64,000 nt of DNA. Origin: Companilactobacillus kimchiensis. Lineage in GTDB: Bacteria > Bacillota > Bacilli > Lactobacillales > Lactobacillaceae. The stretch covers positions 62,001 through 126,000 of the forward strand of contig NZ_JQCF01000007.1 of assembly GCF_001438805.1 (NCBI RefSeq). Reading direction: 5' to 3'. The notes below the pieces were generated by a model. It saw nothing but the letters and a program-made list of their open reading frames with translations, did not search any database and had not been told where the DNA came from. Both the position numbers and the translations under genes were made by a program. Positions 28,046 through 36,801 of the stretch are shown piece after piece (positions within the stretch are counted from its first letter, which is position 1; each line of letters starts with the position of its first letter).

Positions 28046-28873
28046 ATGCCAGAAATGCCTGAAGTAGAAACGGTAAGACGTGGTTTAAATGCCCAAGTTA
28101 AGGGATGCAAGATTACTCATGTAGAGATTCGTTATCAGAATTTAATTACAGGTGATGTTGAACAATTTGTTGAATTTGTGACCGGAAGTACTATTACCAA
28201 TGTGGATCGTCGGGCAAAATTTTTATTGATTCATTTGGATAATGGCTATACAATTATTAGTCATTTACGAATGGAAGGTCGTTATCGAATTTCGGCTGAT
28301 CCAGCAGCAATTGATAAACATTCACACGCTATTTTTACATTAGATAATGGTCAAAAGATGATTTATAACGATGTTCGAAAATTTGGACGGATGCAATTAT
28401 GGAATACAGACGATTTAGATGATAATAGGTCAATTGCTAAACTTGGTCCTGAACCATTATCAAAGGGGTTTACTTTTGATAAACTGAAACCACGAATTAT
28501 GCGTCATCGAAAGGACATCAAAACAGTTTTGTTAGATCAATCAGTTTTGAGTGGTTTGGGTAATATCTATGTGGATGAAGTGCTTTGGAAGGTTAAAATT
28601 CATCCTGAGACTTCAGCCAATCATTTATCTGATAAGGATATTCAAAACATTATTGAGGCCTCTAATCAAGAAATGAAAGCGGCTATTGCCTCAGGTGGTT
28701 CAACAGTTCGTTCGTATATTGATGCCACTGGTCACAAGGGAAATATGCAAAATAGTTTGAAGGTTTATGGCAAAGAGGGGACGCCTTGTCCAAGATGTGG
28801 AACTGAGATTGAAAAAATCAAGGTCGGTGGCCGAGGAACGCATTTTTGTCCTAAATGCCAAGTTATCAAATGA
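28046..28873 (+). CDS. mutM: Formamidopyrimidine-DNA glycosylase MutM/Fpg
   Basis: A 275-residue bifunctional DNA glycosylase/AP lyase for oxidised purines. The start is fixed at ATG 28046: the mature enzyme needs Pro2 as nucleophile and the sequence begins MPEMPEVETVRRGL, so the upstream in-frame start at 28001 would destroy activity. The C-terminal zinc finger CPRCG...FCPKCQ is intact. The stop overlaps the coaE start (ATGA). Confidence 0.96.
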   Translation: MPEMPEVETVRRGLNAQVKGCKITHVEIRYQNLITGDVEQFVEFVTGSTITNVDRRAKFLLIHLDNGYTIISHLRMEGRYRISADPAAIDKHSHAIFTLDNGQKMIYNDVRKFGRMQLWNTDDLDDNRSIAKLGPEPLSKGFTFDKLKPRIMRHRKDIKTVLLDQSVLSGLGNIYVDEVLWKVKIHPETSANHLSDKDIQNIIEASNQEMKAAIASGGSTVRSYIDATGHKGNMQNSLKVYGKEGTPCPRCGTEIEKIKVGGRGTHFCPKCQVIK

Positions 28874-29463
28874 GTAAAATCTATGGTTTAACTGGCGGGA
28901 TTGCAGCAGGAAAATCAACTGTTTTGGAGTTATTTAAAGAGCATGGTTATATGGTTTATGATGCCGATACTGTGGCCCGAAAAGTTGTACAGCCAGCTTC
29001 AATTGGTTTGAAAGAAATTGTTGCTGAATTTGGGGACAAAGTCTTACAAGCGGATGGTTCCTTAAATCGTTCTAAATTAGCGGCAATCGTATTTAGCGAC
29101 GAACTTCAATTACAGAAACTTAATCAAATTACACGTCCCTTAATTAAAGATGAAATTTTAAAAATAATTACTGAAGTAAAAAATTCCTCACAAACAATAA
29201 CTACTATCTTTGAGATCCAATTGTTATTTGAGGGTCATTATCAAGAATATTTTGACGGAGTAATTAGTCTATATGTTGAGCCACAGACGCAATTGCAACG
29301 CCTAATGAAACGAAATAAACTAACAGAAAAAGTTGCCTGGGAGCGAATCAATTCACAGATGTCGATGAATGAAAAAAAGAGTCGAGCTGACTTTGTGATT
29401 GATAATTCTGGGGATTTAACACAGCTTGCATATGAGTTTGATAAGTTAATAACACAACTTTAA
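28870..29463 (+). CDS. coaE: Dephospho-CoA kinase CoaE
   Basis: A 197-residue P-loop kinase performing the last step of CoA synthesis. The Walker A GGIAAGKST starts near residue 8; DADTVARKVV and the lid RNKLTEKVAWERINSQM are typical. ATG 28870 overlaps the mutM stop by four bases, giving translational coupling; an upstream start inside mutM is unlikely. Confidence 0.95.
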   Translation: MSKIYGLTGGIAAGKSTVLELFKEHGYMVYDADTVARKVVQPASIGLKEIVAEFGDKVLQADGSLNRSKLAAIVFSDELQLQKLNQITRPLIKDEILKIITEVKNSSQTITTIFEIQLLFEGHYQEYFDGVISLYVEPQTQLQRLMKRNKLTEKVAWERINSQMSMNEKKSRADFVIDNSGDLTQLAYEFDKLITQL

Positions 29464-29484
29464 TTTGGAAAAGAGGTTGGAACC

Positions 29485-29958
29485 TTGATTTGTCCACATT
29501 GTCATCATGATTCATCAAAAGTAATTGACAGTCGTCCTAGTGATGAAGGTCGTGCCATCAGACGTCGCCGCGAGTGTGAAAACTGTGGTACTAGATTTAC
29601 GACATTTGAAAGATTAGAAAAATCACCACTCTTAGTCATCAAGAAAAATGGTAACCGTGAGGAATTTAGCCGTGAAAAATTACTTCGTGGTTTAGTTCGA
29701 GCTGCCGAAAAACGTCCAGTTACTATGGATCAGATGAATGATATCGTTGATAAAGTTGAAAATGAGATCAGAGCAACCGGTGAAAGTGAAGTTCGTTCAC
29801 AAATTATTGGTGAACATGTTATGAAGATTTTATCCAAAGTTGACGATGTAACTTATATCCGTTTTGCCAGCGTTTATCGTGAATTCAAAGATATGAATGG
29901 ATTTATGCAAGAAGTTCATGAAATGATGGCCAATGGAAACGATATTGATAAGAAATAA
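29485..29958 (+). CDS. nrdR: Transcriptional repressor NrdR
   Basis: 157 residues. The N-terminal zinc ribbon (CPHC at residues 3-6 and CENCG near 31) is followed by an ATP-cone (LLVIKKNGNREEFSREKLLRGL). NrdR senses ATP/dATP and represses ribonucleotide reductase genes. The start is TTG after GAGGTTGG. It precedes dnaB, as in Bacillus. Confidence 0.96.
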   Translation: MICPHCHHDSSKVIDSRPSDEGRAIRRRRECENCGTRFTTFERLEKSPLLVIKKNGNREEFSREKLLRGLVRAAEKRPVTMDQMNDIVDKVENEIRATGESEVRSQIIGEHVMKILSKVDDVTYIRFASVYREFKDMNGFMQEVHEMMANGNDIDKK

Positions 29959-29969
29959 GGAGGGAACCA

Positions 29970-31340
29970 GTGTCTACAAGTAATTCTGCAACAAATAAAT
30001 TTACACCACTAGTAGGCTATTGGTGCTTGCCAGATGGTCATCTCAATGATGATGAACGTCATGTGTTAACAGATCTGTATTTACCAATTTTAGGAACTGA
30101 AGCCTTCAGTTTGTATCTTTTATTGTGGGAAAAAATCCCCAATAAAGAGGTCATCACTCAGAGAAAGAGCCATGCAGAACTGATGAGTCTGTTAGGTATT
30201 GATTTGAAGCGTTTTTATGAGGCTAGAATTAAGGCTGAGGCGTTGGGATTGATGAGAACTTTTGAAAAAAAGGATGATCTGGGTGTCTATTATGTTTATC
30301 AACTTTTTGAACCATTGTCACCAGATGAATTTTTTCGAGATGATTTAATGAGTATTTTTCTATATGAACAAGTCGGTGAAAGTAAATATCGCTTATTAGC
30401 CGATAAGTATGCTCATTCAGATTTGATTTTAAAGGATTCTCACGAGATAACTAAGGACTTTTTGGAAGTATTCCAGTTGAGTAATAGTGATTTGATTAAT
30501 ACACCGACAGAGGTGAAGCATGCTCAAGGTAATTTCACAACTACTTCAACGGTCAAGAAACCATCTTTGAATGAAAAAGAGGTTTCACAGTTGGATTGGG
30601 AATTGATTTCTGATCGCATTCAGCAATTGTTTAAAATTCATCCGGATGACTTGCTAGAAAACCAAGAATTGATTTTGAATCTACATGCCTTTTATGGATT
30701 AGATGAAATAACTTTAATCGACTTGATCGGTAAGACCTGTGATATTGTCAATAATAAAATTGATCCGGATCGCTTGAAAAAATTAGTTCAGGATCGTTTT
30801 GAAAAGAATGCTAATATTTCAGTTAAGAAACAAGCTCCTGAAGTTAGTACTGAAACAGTTTCAACCACTGATCTGAATCGGGCAGATCAGTTAGTTTTAC
30901 AGCAAGCTAAGTCGCTAACACCGGCAGATTTTCTAGCTGCTCAAAAACAAAAAAGTGGTGGATTCATCGGGACTGTCGAGTCACGGGCTTTACGTGATAT
31001 GGCAATGAAAACTTATTTATCGGCGGCGGTTTTGAATATCATGGTTTATTATATTCTGCAAAATTCACCAACTTTGACGTTGCCTTTGATGGAAACAATG
31101 GCCAATGACTGGCAACAGAATAAGGTCCAAACACCGGAACAGGCTTTACAACGGATCACGGACTTTCAAAATAAGCCACGTAATCCCAAACGTCGTTATA
31201 ATAATAACAAGACCCGTAAAGTGGAACAGGCGACTGACTGGAGTAAAGTTAAGGCGAAGGTTCCTGACAAGCAGGAACAACAAAATAGTCGTAATGATCT
31301 GCAAGACAGGTTAAAACGACTAAGAAATAAGGATAATTAA
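29970..31340 (+). CDS. dnaB: Replication initiation/membrane attachment protein DnaB (Gram-positive)
   Basis: 456 residues. This is the Gram-positive DnaB/DnaD-family loader, not the replicative helicase. It starts with GTG after AAGGAGG. The N-terminal winged-helix region includes LPDGHLNDDERHVLTDLYLP. A C-terminal DnaD-like helical region (about 310-400) carries FIGTVESRALRDM and ends in a basic tail (KRRYNNNKTRK). It cooperates with DnaI and DnaD at the origin. It is 2 bases from dnaI. Confidence 0.92.
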   Translation: MSTSNSATNKFTPLVGYWCLPDGHLNDDERHVLTDLYLPILGTEAFSLYLLLWEKIPNKEVITQRKSHAELMSLLGIDLKRFYEARIKAEALGLMRTFEKKDDLGVYYVYQLFEPLSPDEFFRDDLMSIFLYEQVGESKYRLLADKYAHSDLILKDSHEITKDFLEVFQLSNSDLINTPTEVKHAQGNFTTTSTVKKPSLNEKEVSQLDWELISDRIQQLFKIHPDDLLENQELILNLHAFYGLDEITLIDLIGKTCDIVNNKIDPDRLKKLVQDRFEKNANISVKKQAPEVSTETVSTTDLNRADQLVLQQAKSLTPADFLAAQKQKSGGFIGTVESRALRDMAMKTYLSAAVLNIMVYYILQNSPTLTLPLMETMANDWQQNKVQTPEQALQRITDFQNKPRNPKRRYNNNKTRKVEQATDWSKVKAKVPDKQEQQNSRNDLQDRLKRLRNKDN

Positions 31341-31342
31341 GT

Positions 31343-32251
31343 ATGGAAAATTTAGGAAACAGACTGGCTGAATATTTAAATTCAAAAAATTTAACAGAGG
31401 ATTATCGTCGACTGCTTAATGCGGCCTTGAGTGATCCCGATGTGCAAAAATTTTTAAAGGAGAATAGCGATAGAATTAATCCTAATGCTATTTCCACCAG
31501 TGCTGCCAGTATTTATGAGTTTTACAACAATAAACGCCATACAAGTGAATTATCACGAGGATATGACCCTAAATTGACCGTTAGTAATCATAATATTGAG
31601 GTGGCCTATTATCCGAATGTTCGGACTCAAAATCGTGAAAAAAGAAATCAATATGAGTCTGGTTTTGTTTTGATGGATATGGCATCTGATATTAGACGTG
31701 CCAAATTGGATGATTATAATGGTGATGGCCGTCAAAGTGCGTTGGGTGAGGCTTTGGACTTCATCGATAGTTATTTAAATAAGGACGGTTTTACACCAGG
31801 TCTTTATTTAGCCGGGGATTTTGGAGTTGGTAAAACTTACCTTTTGGGAGCAATTGCTAATGAATTGTTCAAGCATGACGTTCATACGACTCTGATGCAT
31901 TTTCCAACTTTTGCAGTTGAAATGAAAGATTCAATTGGACAAAATAATGTCTTATCAAAAGTTAACAAAATCAAGGGTGCCGAAATCTTGATGTTGGATG
32001 ATATTGGTGCCGATACGATGTCTAGCTGGATCAGGGATGAAATTTTGGGAGTTATTTTGCAGTACCGAATGCAAGAGAATTTGCCAACGTTCTTCTCATC
32101 TAACTTTTCAATGAAAGAACTGGAAAAACACCTGTCTATCAACCAACGTGGTGAAGAAGAACCTGTCAAAGCTAAGCGGATCATGGAACGGGTCAAGTAC
32201 CTTTCACGTGAAGTTGTCGTGACTGGACCCAACAGAAGATTCAAGAAATAA
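31343..32251 (+). CDS. dnaI: Primosomal helicase loader DnaI
   Basis: A 302-residue AAA+ helicase loader. The N-terminal ~100 residues form the helicase-binding region. The AAA+ domain has Walker A GDFGVGKTYL, Walker B EILMLDDIGAD, sensor-like TFFSSNFSMKEL and an arginine-rich end (RIMERVKYL). It is coupled to dnaB. Its end is followed by the thrS T-box leader. Confidence 0.95.
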   Translation: MENLGNRLAEYLNSKNLTEDYRRLLNAALSDPDVQKFLKENSDRINPNAISTSAASIYEFYNNKRHTSELSRGYDPKLTVSNHNIEVAYYPNVRTQNREKRNQYESGFVLMDMASDIRRAKLDDYNGDGRQSALGEALDFIDSYLNKDGFTPGLYLAGDFGVGKTYLLGAIANELFKHDVHTTLMHFPTFAVEMKDSIGQNNVLSKVNKIKGAEILMLDDIGADTMSSWIRDEILGVILQYRMQENLPTFFSSNFSMKELEKHLSINQRGEEEPVKAKRIMERVKYLSREVVVTGPNRRFKK

Positions 32252-32261
32252 CTTGCATTAT

Positions 32262-32525
32262 CTAAAAATAAATGTTTCAATTAAGCCATTGAAAGATAAC
32301 ACTTCGGTTCTATTCAGGGAGGGTACGGTCACTGAAAGCTTACCCATTACTGGAGTTACCACTTTCACTTACAACTGTATAATTGTCGGCTACGTTATAG
32401 CTAAATGAGAGAAAACTGCTTTTTTGTTATACAGTTTTAATGTGGGTGGAACCGCGTAGAAATACGTCCCTGAAGTATGTGCATATATTTTGTATGTGTA
32501 TATACTTCAGGGACGTATTTTTTTG
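32262..32525 (+). promoter_or_regulatory. T-box riboswitch leader of thrS (threonine)
   Basis: This fills the 301-base gap before thrS. The T-box core GTGGGTGGAACCGCG lies at about 32442-32456; its TGGA bulge fits a tRNA with discriminator U, as in threonine tRNA. A candidate specifier is ACC at 32358-32360 (in GGAGTTACCACTTTC). The leader ends in a perfect 19-bp terminator (arms 32460-32478 and 32502-32520) with a T run. Uncharged tRNA-Thr should promote readthrough. Confidence 0.93.
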
Positions 32526-32552
32526 TTATCAAATTTTAGGAGGAAATAGTCT

Positions 32553-34511
32553 ATGTCAAAAATCAAGTTAACATTCCCAGATGATTCAGTTAAGGAGTTT
32601 GACGAAGGCACAACTACTTTAGAAGTTGCTAAGTCAATTAGCACATCACTAGGTAAAAAAGCTGTTGCTGGTAAACTTAACGACACATTAGTTGATCTTG
32701 AACGTCCAATCAAGCAAGATGCTAAGATTGAAATCGTTTCAGGTGAAGATAAGGAAGATGCACAAAAGGTTCTTAGAAACACTGCTGCTTTAGTATTCGC
32801 TGCTGCAGCTAAGAGTTTTAAGGAGGACCTTCACTTCGGTGAAAAACAAGCTAACGATGATGGTTTCTACGTTGATACTGATAGTAAAGCTGGTCAAATC
32901 AGTGTTGATGAACTAGAAAAGATCACTGCTTTGATGAACAAGATTATCAAGAACAACGATAAGATCGAAAGATCAATGATGGACAAGGATGCACTTGCTG
33001 ACATGTTCAAAGATGATCCATACAAATCATCATTAATCGCTGCTATTGAATCAGTTCAAATTCCTGTCTACACATTAGATGGATTTGTTGACTTTGGTTA
33101 TGATGCAATTCTTACAAACCTTAAGGCTTTGAAACACTTCAAGTTGCTTTCAGTTGCCGGTGCTTATTGGCAAGGTAAGTCAAGTAACCCAATGTTACAA
33201 AGAATTTATGGTACAGCCTTCTATAAGGAAGCCGGTCTTGAAGAAGATTTGAAACGCCGTGCTGAAATTAAAGAACGTGATCACAGAACAATTGGCCGTG
33301 ACCTTGACCTATTCTTCGTTGATCCTGAAGTTGGTGCTGGTCTTCCTTACTGGATGCCAAATGGTGCTACTATCCGTCGTGTGATCGAAAGATACATCAT
33401 CGATAAGGAAGTTGCTTGGGGTTACCAACACGTTTACACACCTATCCTGATGAACTTGAATGCTTACAAGACTTCAGGTCACTGGGAACACTACCGTGAA
33501 GACATGTTCCCACCAATGGACATGGGTGATGGCGAAATGCTAGAACTTCGTCCAATGAACTGTCCTTCACATATTCAAATTTATAACCACCACAACCGTT
33601 CATACAGAGATCTTCCATTACGTATCGCTGAACTTGGTATGATGCACAGATATGAAAAATCTGGTGCTTTGTCAGGTCTACAACGTGTTCGTGAAATGAC
33701 ACTTAATGATGGTCACACTTTCGTTGCTCTTGACCAAATTCAAGAAGAATTCAAACGTACACTACAATTGATGGTTGAAGTTTATAAAGACTTTGATATC
33801 AAAGATTACTCATTCCGTCTAAGTTATCGTGACCCTGCTAATACAGAGAAGTACTTCGATGATGATGAAATGTGGAACAAGTCACAATCAATGCTTAAAG
33901 CTGCGATGGATGATCTTGGGTTGAAGTACTACGAAGCTGAAGGGGAAGCTGCTTTCTACGGTCCTAAGTTGGATGTTCAAACAAAGACAGCTCTTGGTAA
34001 TGACGAAACATTATCAACTATCCAATTAGACTTCATGCAACCAGAGAAGTTCCAATTGACATACGTTGGCTCTGATGGTGAAAACCACCGTCCAGTTATG
34101 ATTCACCGTGGTATCGTTTCAACTATGGAAAGATTTATTGCTTACCTAATTGAAATTTACAAGGGTGCATTCCCAACATGGTTGGCTCCTACACAAGTAC
34201 GTATTATTCCTGTTAACCAAAAACTTCACTCAGACTATGCTAACGAAGTTCTAGCCGAATTACGTGCTAAGAATATCCGTGCCGAAGTTGATGACCGTGA
34301 TGAAAAGATGGGTTACAAGATTCGTGATTCACAAACAATGAAGATTCCATACACAGTTGTTGTTGGTGATTCCGAAACTGAAAGTGCTACAGTTTCAGTT
34401 AGAAAATATGGTGAGGAAGATTCAGCTTCAGAAAATGCTAAGATGTTTGTAAGTTCTGTTGTTGCTGATATTGCTAACTATAGTCGTAAAGATGTTACTG
34501 ATAAGAACTAA
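32553..34511 (+). CDS. thrS: Threonyl-tRNA synthetase ThrS with degenerate editing site
   Basis: 652 residues: TGS domain (1-62), editing-domain region (70-220), class II catalytic core and anticodon-binding domain. The aminoacylation zinc site looks intact (PMNCPSH, NDGHTF, MIHRG). The editing domain does not: positions equivalent to the His-x3-His and Cys-x3-His that clear Ser-tRNA-Thr read N76, L80, G182 and I186 here (RNTAAL and [11 protein letters not shown]), while flanking blocks such as [12 protein letters not shown] are conserved. Regulation is by the T-box upstream. An intrinsic terminator follows. Confidence 0.95.
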   Translation: MSKIKLTFPDDSVKEFDEGTTTLEVAKSISTSLGKKAVAGKLNDTLVDLERPIKQDAKIEIVSGEDKEDAQKVLRNTAALVFAAAAKSFKEDLHFGEKQANDDGFYVDTDSKAGQISVDELEKITALMNKIIKNNDKIERSMMDKDALADMFKDDPYKSSLIAAIESVQIPVYTLDGFVDFGYDAILTNLKALKHFKLLSVAGAYWQGKSSNPMLQRIYGTAFYKEAGLEEDLKRRAEIKERDHRTIGRDLDLFFVDPEVGAGLPYWMPNGATIRRVIERYIIDKEVAWGYQHVYTPILMNLNAYKTSGHWEHYREDMFPPMDMGDGEMLELRPMNCPSHIQIYNHHNRSYRDLPLRIAELGMMHRYEKSGALSGLQRVREMTLNDGHTFVALDQIQEEFKRTLQLMVEVYKDFDIKDYSFRLSYRDPANTEKYFDDDEMWNKSQSMLKAAMDDLGLKYYEAEGEAAFYGPKLDVQTKTALGNDETLSTIQLDFMQPEKFQLTYVGSDGENHRPVMIHRGIVSTMERFIAYLIEIYKGAFPTWLAPTQVRIIPVNQKLHSDYANEVLAELRAKNIRAEVDDRDEKMGYKIRDSQTMKIPYTVVVGDSETESATVSVRKYGEEDSASENAKMFVSSVVADIANYSRKDVTDKN

Positions 34512-34520
34512 TAAAAAAGA

Positions 34521-34552
34521 AAAACTCTATCCGGATGGATGGAGTTTTTTTG
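34521..34552 (+). terminator. Terminator of thrS
   Basis: Arms 34521-34532 and 34537-34548 form a 12-bp stem with one wobble and a T run. Confidence 0.85.
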
Positions 34553-34626
34553 TGCAAAAAATTATCTTTTGCAAAAGTTTATTCCTATAATGGATATGGA
34601 TTTATATAACGAAGAGGGTAATCATC

Positions 34627-34956
34627 ATGGATGAAAAAAGTAATAATTTGATTAAAGTTTTAGGTAAAGCTTACGAGAGCCAGCTTGTCAAAAATAACCC
34701 CGATTTGCAAAAGATCATTGCTGAATGTGCAAAACCTTTAATGGGTAATAATGATGACAAAGTTTATTTCGAAGTCATTACCAAATTAACGCACGGTGTT
34801 TCAAAATATTATGAAGCACATCACAATCAATTGCCTAACGAACTTAAGGATATTTATCAAGAAATTAAAAGCGATATACCTGAACACAGCATCAATGCTG
34901 ATAAACTGCATCAGTTGGCAGTTGATACTGGCTTGTTATCATTTGTTAAATTATAA
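34627..34956 (+). CDS. Hypothetical small helical protein
   Basis: 109 residues, soluble, predicted mostly helical, no cysteine, no signal peptide, with a His-containing YYEAHHNQLPNELKD stretch and the C-terminus LAVDTGLLSFVKL. It is not recognised. Size and helical layout recall bacteriocin immunity proteins, but no adjacent bacteriocin gene is present and I do not assign it. The ribosome site is GAAGAGGG; a TATAAT lies at 34586-34591. It is monocistronic, convergent with the MerR gene 15 bases away, and part of the cassette between thrS and infC. Confidence 0.6.
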   Translation: MDEKSNNLIKVLGKAYESQLVKNNPDLQKIIAECAKPLMGNNDDKVYFEVITKLTHGVSKYYEAHHNQLPNELKDIYQEIKSDIPEHSINADKLHQLAVDTGLLSFVKL

Positions 34957-34971
34957 AGACATTATTTCTTC

Positions 34972-35427
34972 CTATATAAAAGGATCTCGTATAAAAGGAT
35001 CTCGTAATTTGAGGCCTTTTTTTTCGTGCTGAACAAACTTGATTTGAGCAGTGATGAGATTAAAAGAATCCTTTGAATCATAGCGACTGATTTTTGTATC
35101 AATTTCTTTGAGACTATTAGTTAAAAGCTGCTGTTGTTTGAGAACATTAGCTTTATGTCGTTGAAGCATTTGTTTTCTTTGACCAATAGTTGAGGTACCT
35201 TGCATGCAGAGGTCGATATAAGTTTTAATATCTTTGATTGGCATACCGGTATCCTTTAAGCGACAAATGGTTTTGATAAAACCAAAATCGGATTCTGAAA
35301 AGACCCGATAACCTGTGTCATTTTTAGAAACAAAAGGTAATAAGCCTTTTTTATCATAATAACGAATCGTTGAGATGGGCAAATTGAAATAATCGGCTAC
35401 TTCTTTGATAGAATAAGTTTTTTCCAT
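34972..35427 (-). CDS. MerR family transcriptional regulator
   Basis: 151 residues. The N-terminal MerR helix-turn-helix (YSIKEVADYFNLPISTIRYYDKKGLLPF..TGYRVF) is followed by a coiled-coil dimerisation helix. No cysteine pair for metal is visible, so it belongs to the non-metal, stress or ligand-type MerR group that often sits next to reductases. ATG 35427 follows AAAGGAAT. It is divergent from the reductase at 35528, with an operator-like dyad between them. The C-terminus ends RDPFIRDPFI because of an exact 15-base tandem duplication (34975-35004). Confidence 0.9.
   Translation of the reverse strand: MEKTYSIKEVADYFNLPISTIRYYDKKGLLPFVSKNDTGYRVFSESDFGFIKTICRLKDTGMPIKDIKTYIDLCMQGTSTIGQRKQMLQRHKANVLKQQQLLTNSLKEIDTKISRYDSKDSFNLITAQIKFVQHEKKGLKLRDPFIRDPFI
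34975..35004. repeat. Exact 15-bp tandem duplication in the 3' end of the MerR gene
   Basis: TATAAAAGGATCTCG occurs twice without interruption (34975-34989, 34990-35004), keeping frame and adding five residues to the regulator's tail. Confidence 0.95.
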
Positions 35428-35447
35428 AATAAATTCCTTTTTAGGCA

Positions 35448-35478
35448 TTGCCCTGAACTATGGTTTAGGGTTTAAAGT
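35448..35478 (+). promoter_or_regulatory. MerR-type promoter/operator of the reductase gene
   Basis: TTGCCC (35448-35453) and TAAAGT (35473-35478) are separated by 19 bases, the long spacer typical of MerR-activated promoters. A dyad CCCTGAAC-tatg-GTTTAGGG (35451-35470) fills the spacer, where MerR proteins bind and untwist DNA. Confidence 0.75.
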
Positions 35479-35527
35479 AATGATAATCAATTAAAACAAT
35501 AATATCAATCAAGAGGAAAACTAAATT

Positions 35528-36547
35528 ATGAAAAAAGCATTAGTGACAGGTGGCACAGGTTTTGTTGGCTTACAAATTATATTACAATTATTGAATCGTG
35601 GTTATGATGTTAAAACGACCATTCGAAAAGATTCTGGTAAAGACAGAATCATTGAAATATTAACAGAAAACAATGTTAAAAATATCGATAATTTATCTTT
35701 TATCAAGGCCGATCTTTCTAGTGATGACAATTGGGAAGAGGCCATGAATGATCGTGAGTTTGTTTTCAGCGTTGCTTCGCCAGTCTTTTTTGGCAAGATC
35801 AAGAATGAAGAGGATGCTATTAAACCAGCCTTAGATGGAACTTTGAGAATTCTCAAGGCGGCCAATAAAACTGGTGTTAAACGAGTAGTCATGACATCTA
35901 ATTTTGGAGCAGTTGGTTTCAGTAAAATGTCTGGTTTAACAACTGAGAAGGATTGGACTGATGAAAACACTAAGGGCTTATCAATCTACGAAAAATCAAA
36001 ATTATTGGCAGAAAAAGCAGCTTGGAATTATATTCATCAGTCTAATGTCAATTTAGAATTTGCGACTGTTAATCCAGTTGCCATCATGGGACCAGCTTTG
36101 GACCACCACGTATCCGGTAGTTTTGATTTGTTAAAAAATTTATTGAATGGTCAAATGAATCGAATCCCCAACTTATCGTTAAATGTCGTTGATGTTAGGG
36201 ATGTTGCGAGAATTCATATTTTAGCTATGGAAACACCAACTGCCGACGGTCAACGTTTTATTGCTAGCGAAGATGGTCAGATTTCTATGAAGAAAATAGC
36301 ACAACTAATTAAGACTAAACGTCCTGAGGTGTCCGAAAGAGTGACTAATAAATCAATGCCTGATTGGATACTTGATCTAGGATCATTCTTTAATCAAGAA
36401 GCGCGTGAAGGTAAATTATTAAAAGATATGAATCGAAACGTCAGTAATAAAAAAGCTAAAGAAGTTTTAGAATGGGAACCATTATCTAACAATGAAGAAA
36501 CTGTCTTAAGTGCGGTCGATAGTCTGATTAAATATCAGTTGATTTAA
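35528..36547 (+). CDS. NAD(P)-dependent epimerase/reductase (extended SDR, aldehyde/dihydroflavonol reductase-like)
   Basis: 339 residues. The N-terminal Rossmann motif TGGTGFVG (8-15) is followed by an Arg in TTIRKDSG, suggesting NADP preference, and the catalytic YEKSK (YxxxK) in SIYEKSKLLAEKAAW, with the conserved TVNPVAIMGP loop. It resembles the aldehyde/ketone-reducing branch of extended SDRs. Its promoter is MerR-type, so it is probably induced by the divergent regulator in response to an electrophile or similar ligand; this is inference. Confidence 0.85.
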   Translation: MKKALVTGGTGFVGLQIILQLLNRGYDVKTTIRKDSGKDRIIEILTENNVKNIDNLSFIKADLSSDDNWEEAMNDREFVFSVASPVFFGKIKNEEDAIKPALDGTLRILKAANKTGVKRVVMTSNFGAVGFSKMSGLTTEKDWTDENTKGLSIYEKSKLLAEKAAWNYIHQSNVNLEFATVNPVAIMGPALDHHVSGSFDLLKNLLNGQMNRIPNLSLNVVDVRDVARIHILAMETPTADGQRFIASEDGQISMKKIAQLIKTKRPEVSERVTNKSMPDWILDLGSFFNQEAREGKLLKDMNRNVSNKKAKEVLEWEPLSNNEETVLSAVDSLIKYQLI

Positions 36548-36629
36548 AACAAATAGATTGCTCTTATTGAAAAAACGTGTTAAGTTATCAACATTGAATT
36601 AACGTCATTAACAAAGTTTTCAGGGTTTA

Positions 36630-36658
36630 TTGACACCTATGAATAATTTTGTTATATT
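36630..36658 (+). promoter_or_regulatory. Sigma-A promoter of the infC-rpmI-rplT operon
   Basis: Consensus TTGACA (36630-36635) and TATATT (36653-36658) with a 17-base spacer precede the structured leader. Confidence 0.85.
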
Positions 36659-36661
36659 AGT

Positions 36662-36770
36662 AGGCGTTGAGATTAAGCAGAAGCGCCCGCTTCTCACCTA
36701 TGCAATTGCCTCTAGGTTAATACGATTGCGTAAATATATAGTGGGCATGCTTGTGCAGCCCGCTTTTTTA
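36662..36770 (+). promoter_or_regulatory. L20-type autoregulatory leader of infC-rpmI-rplT
   Basis: A structured 5' leader with nested complementary segments (such as GAAGCG/CGCTTC-like pairing near 36680-36695) ends in a terminator: GTGGGC (36741-36746) pairs with GCCCGC (36758-36763), with an inner TGC/GCA pair, then six T. The position and terminator match the L20 leader known in low-GC Gram-positives, where free L20 promotes termination. Confidence 0.75.
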
Positions 36771-36801
36771 GTGGGTTAAATTACTCTGGAGGTATCTACT
36801 T

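Noticed and set aside
31882-32280. 132-codon antisense frame over dnaI
   Set aside because: Shadow of dnaI; it runs into the T-box leader and has no ribosome site or family features.
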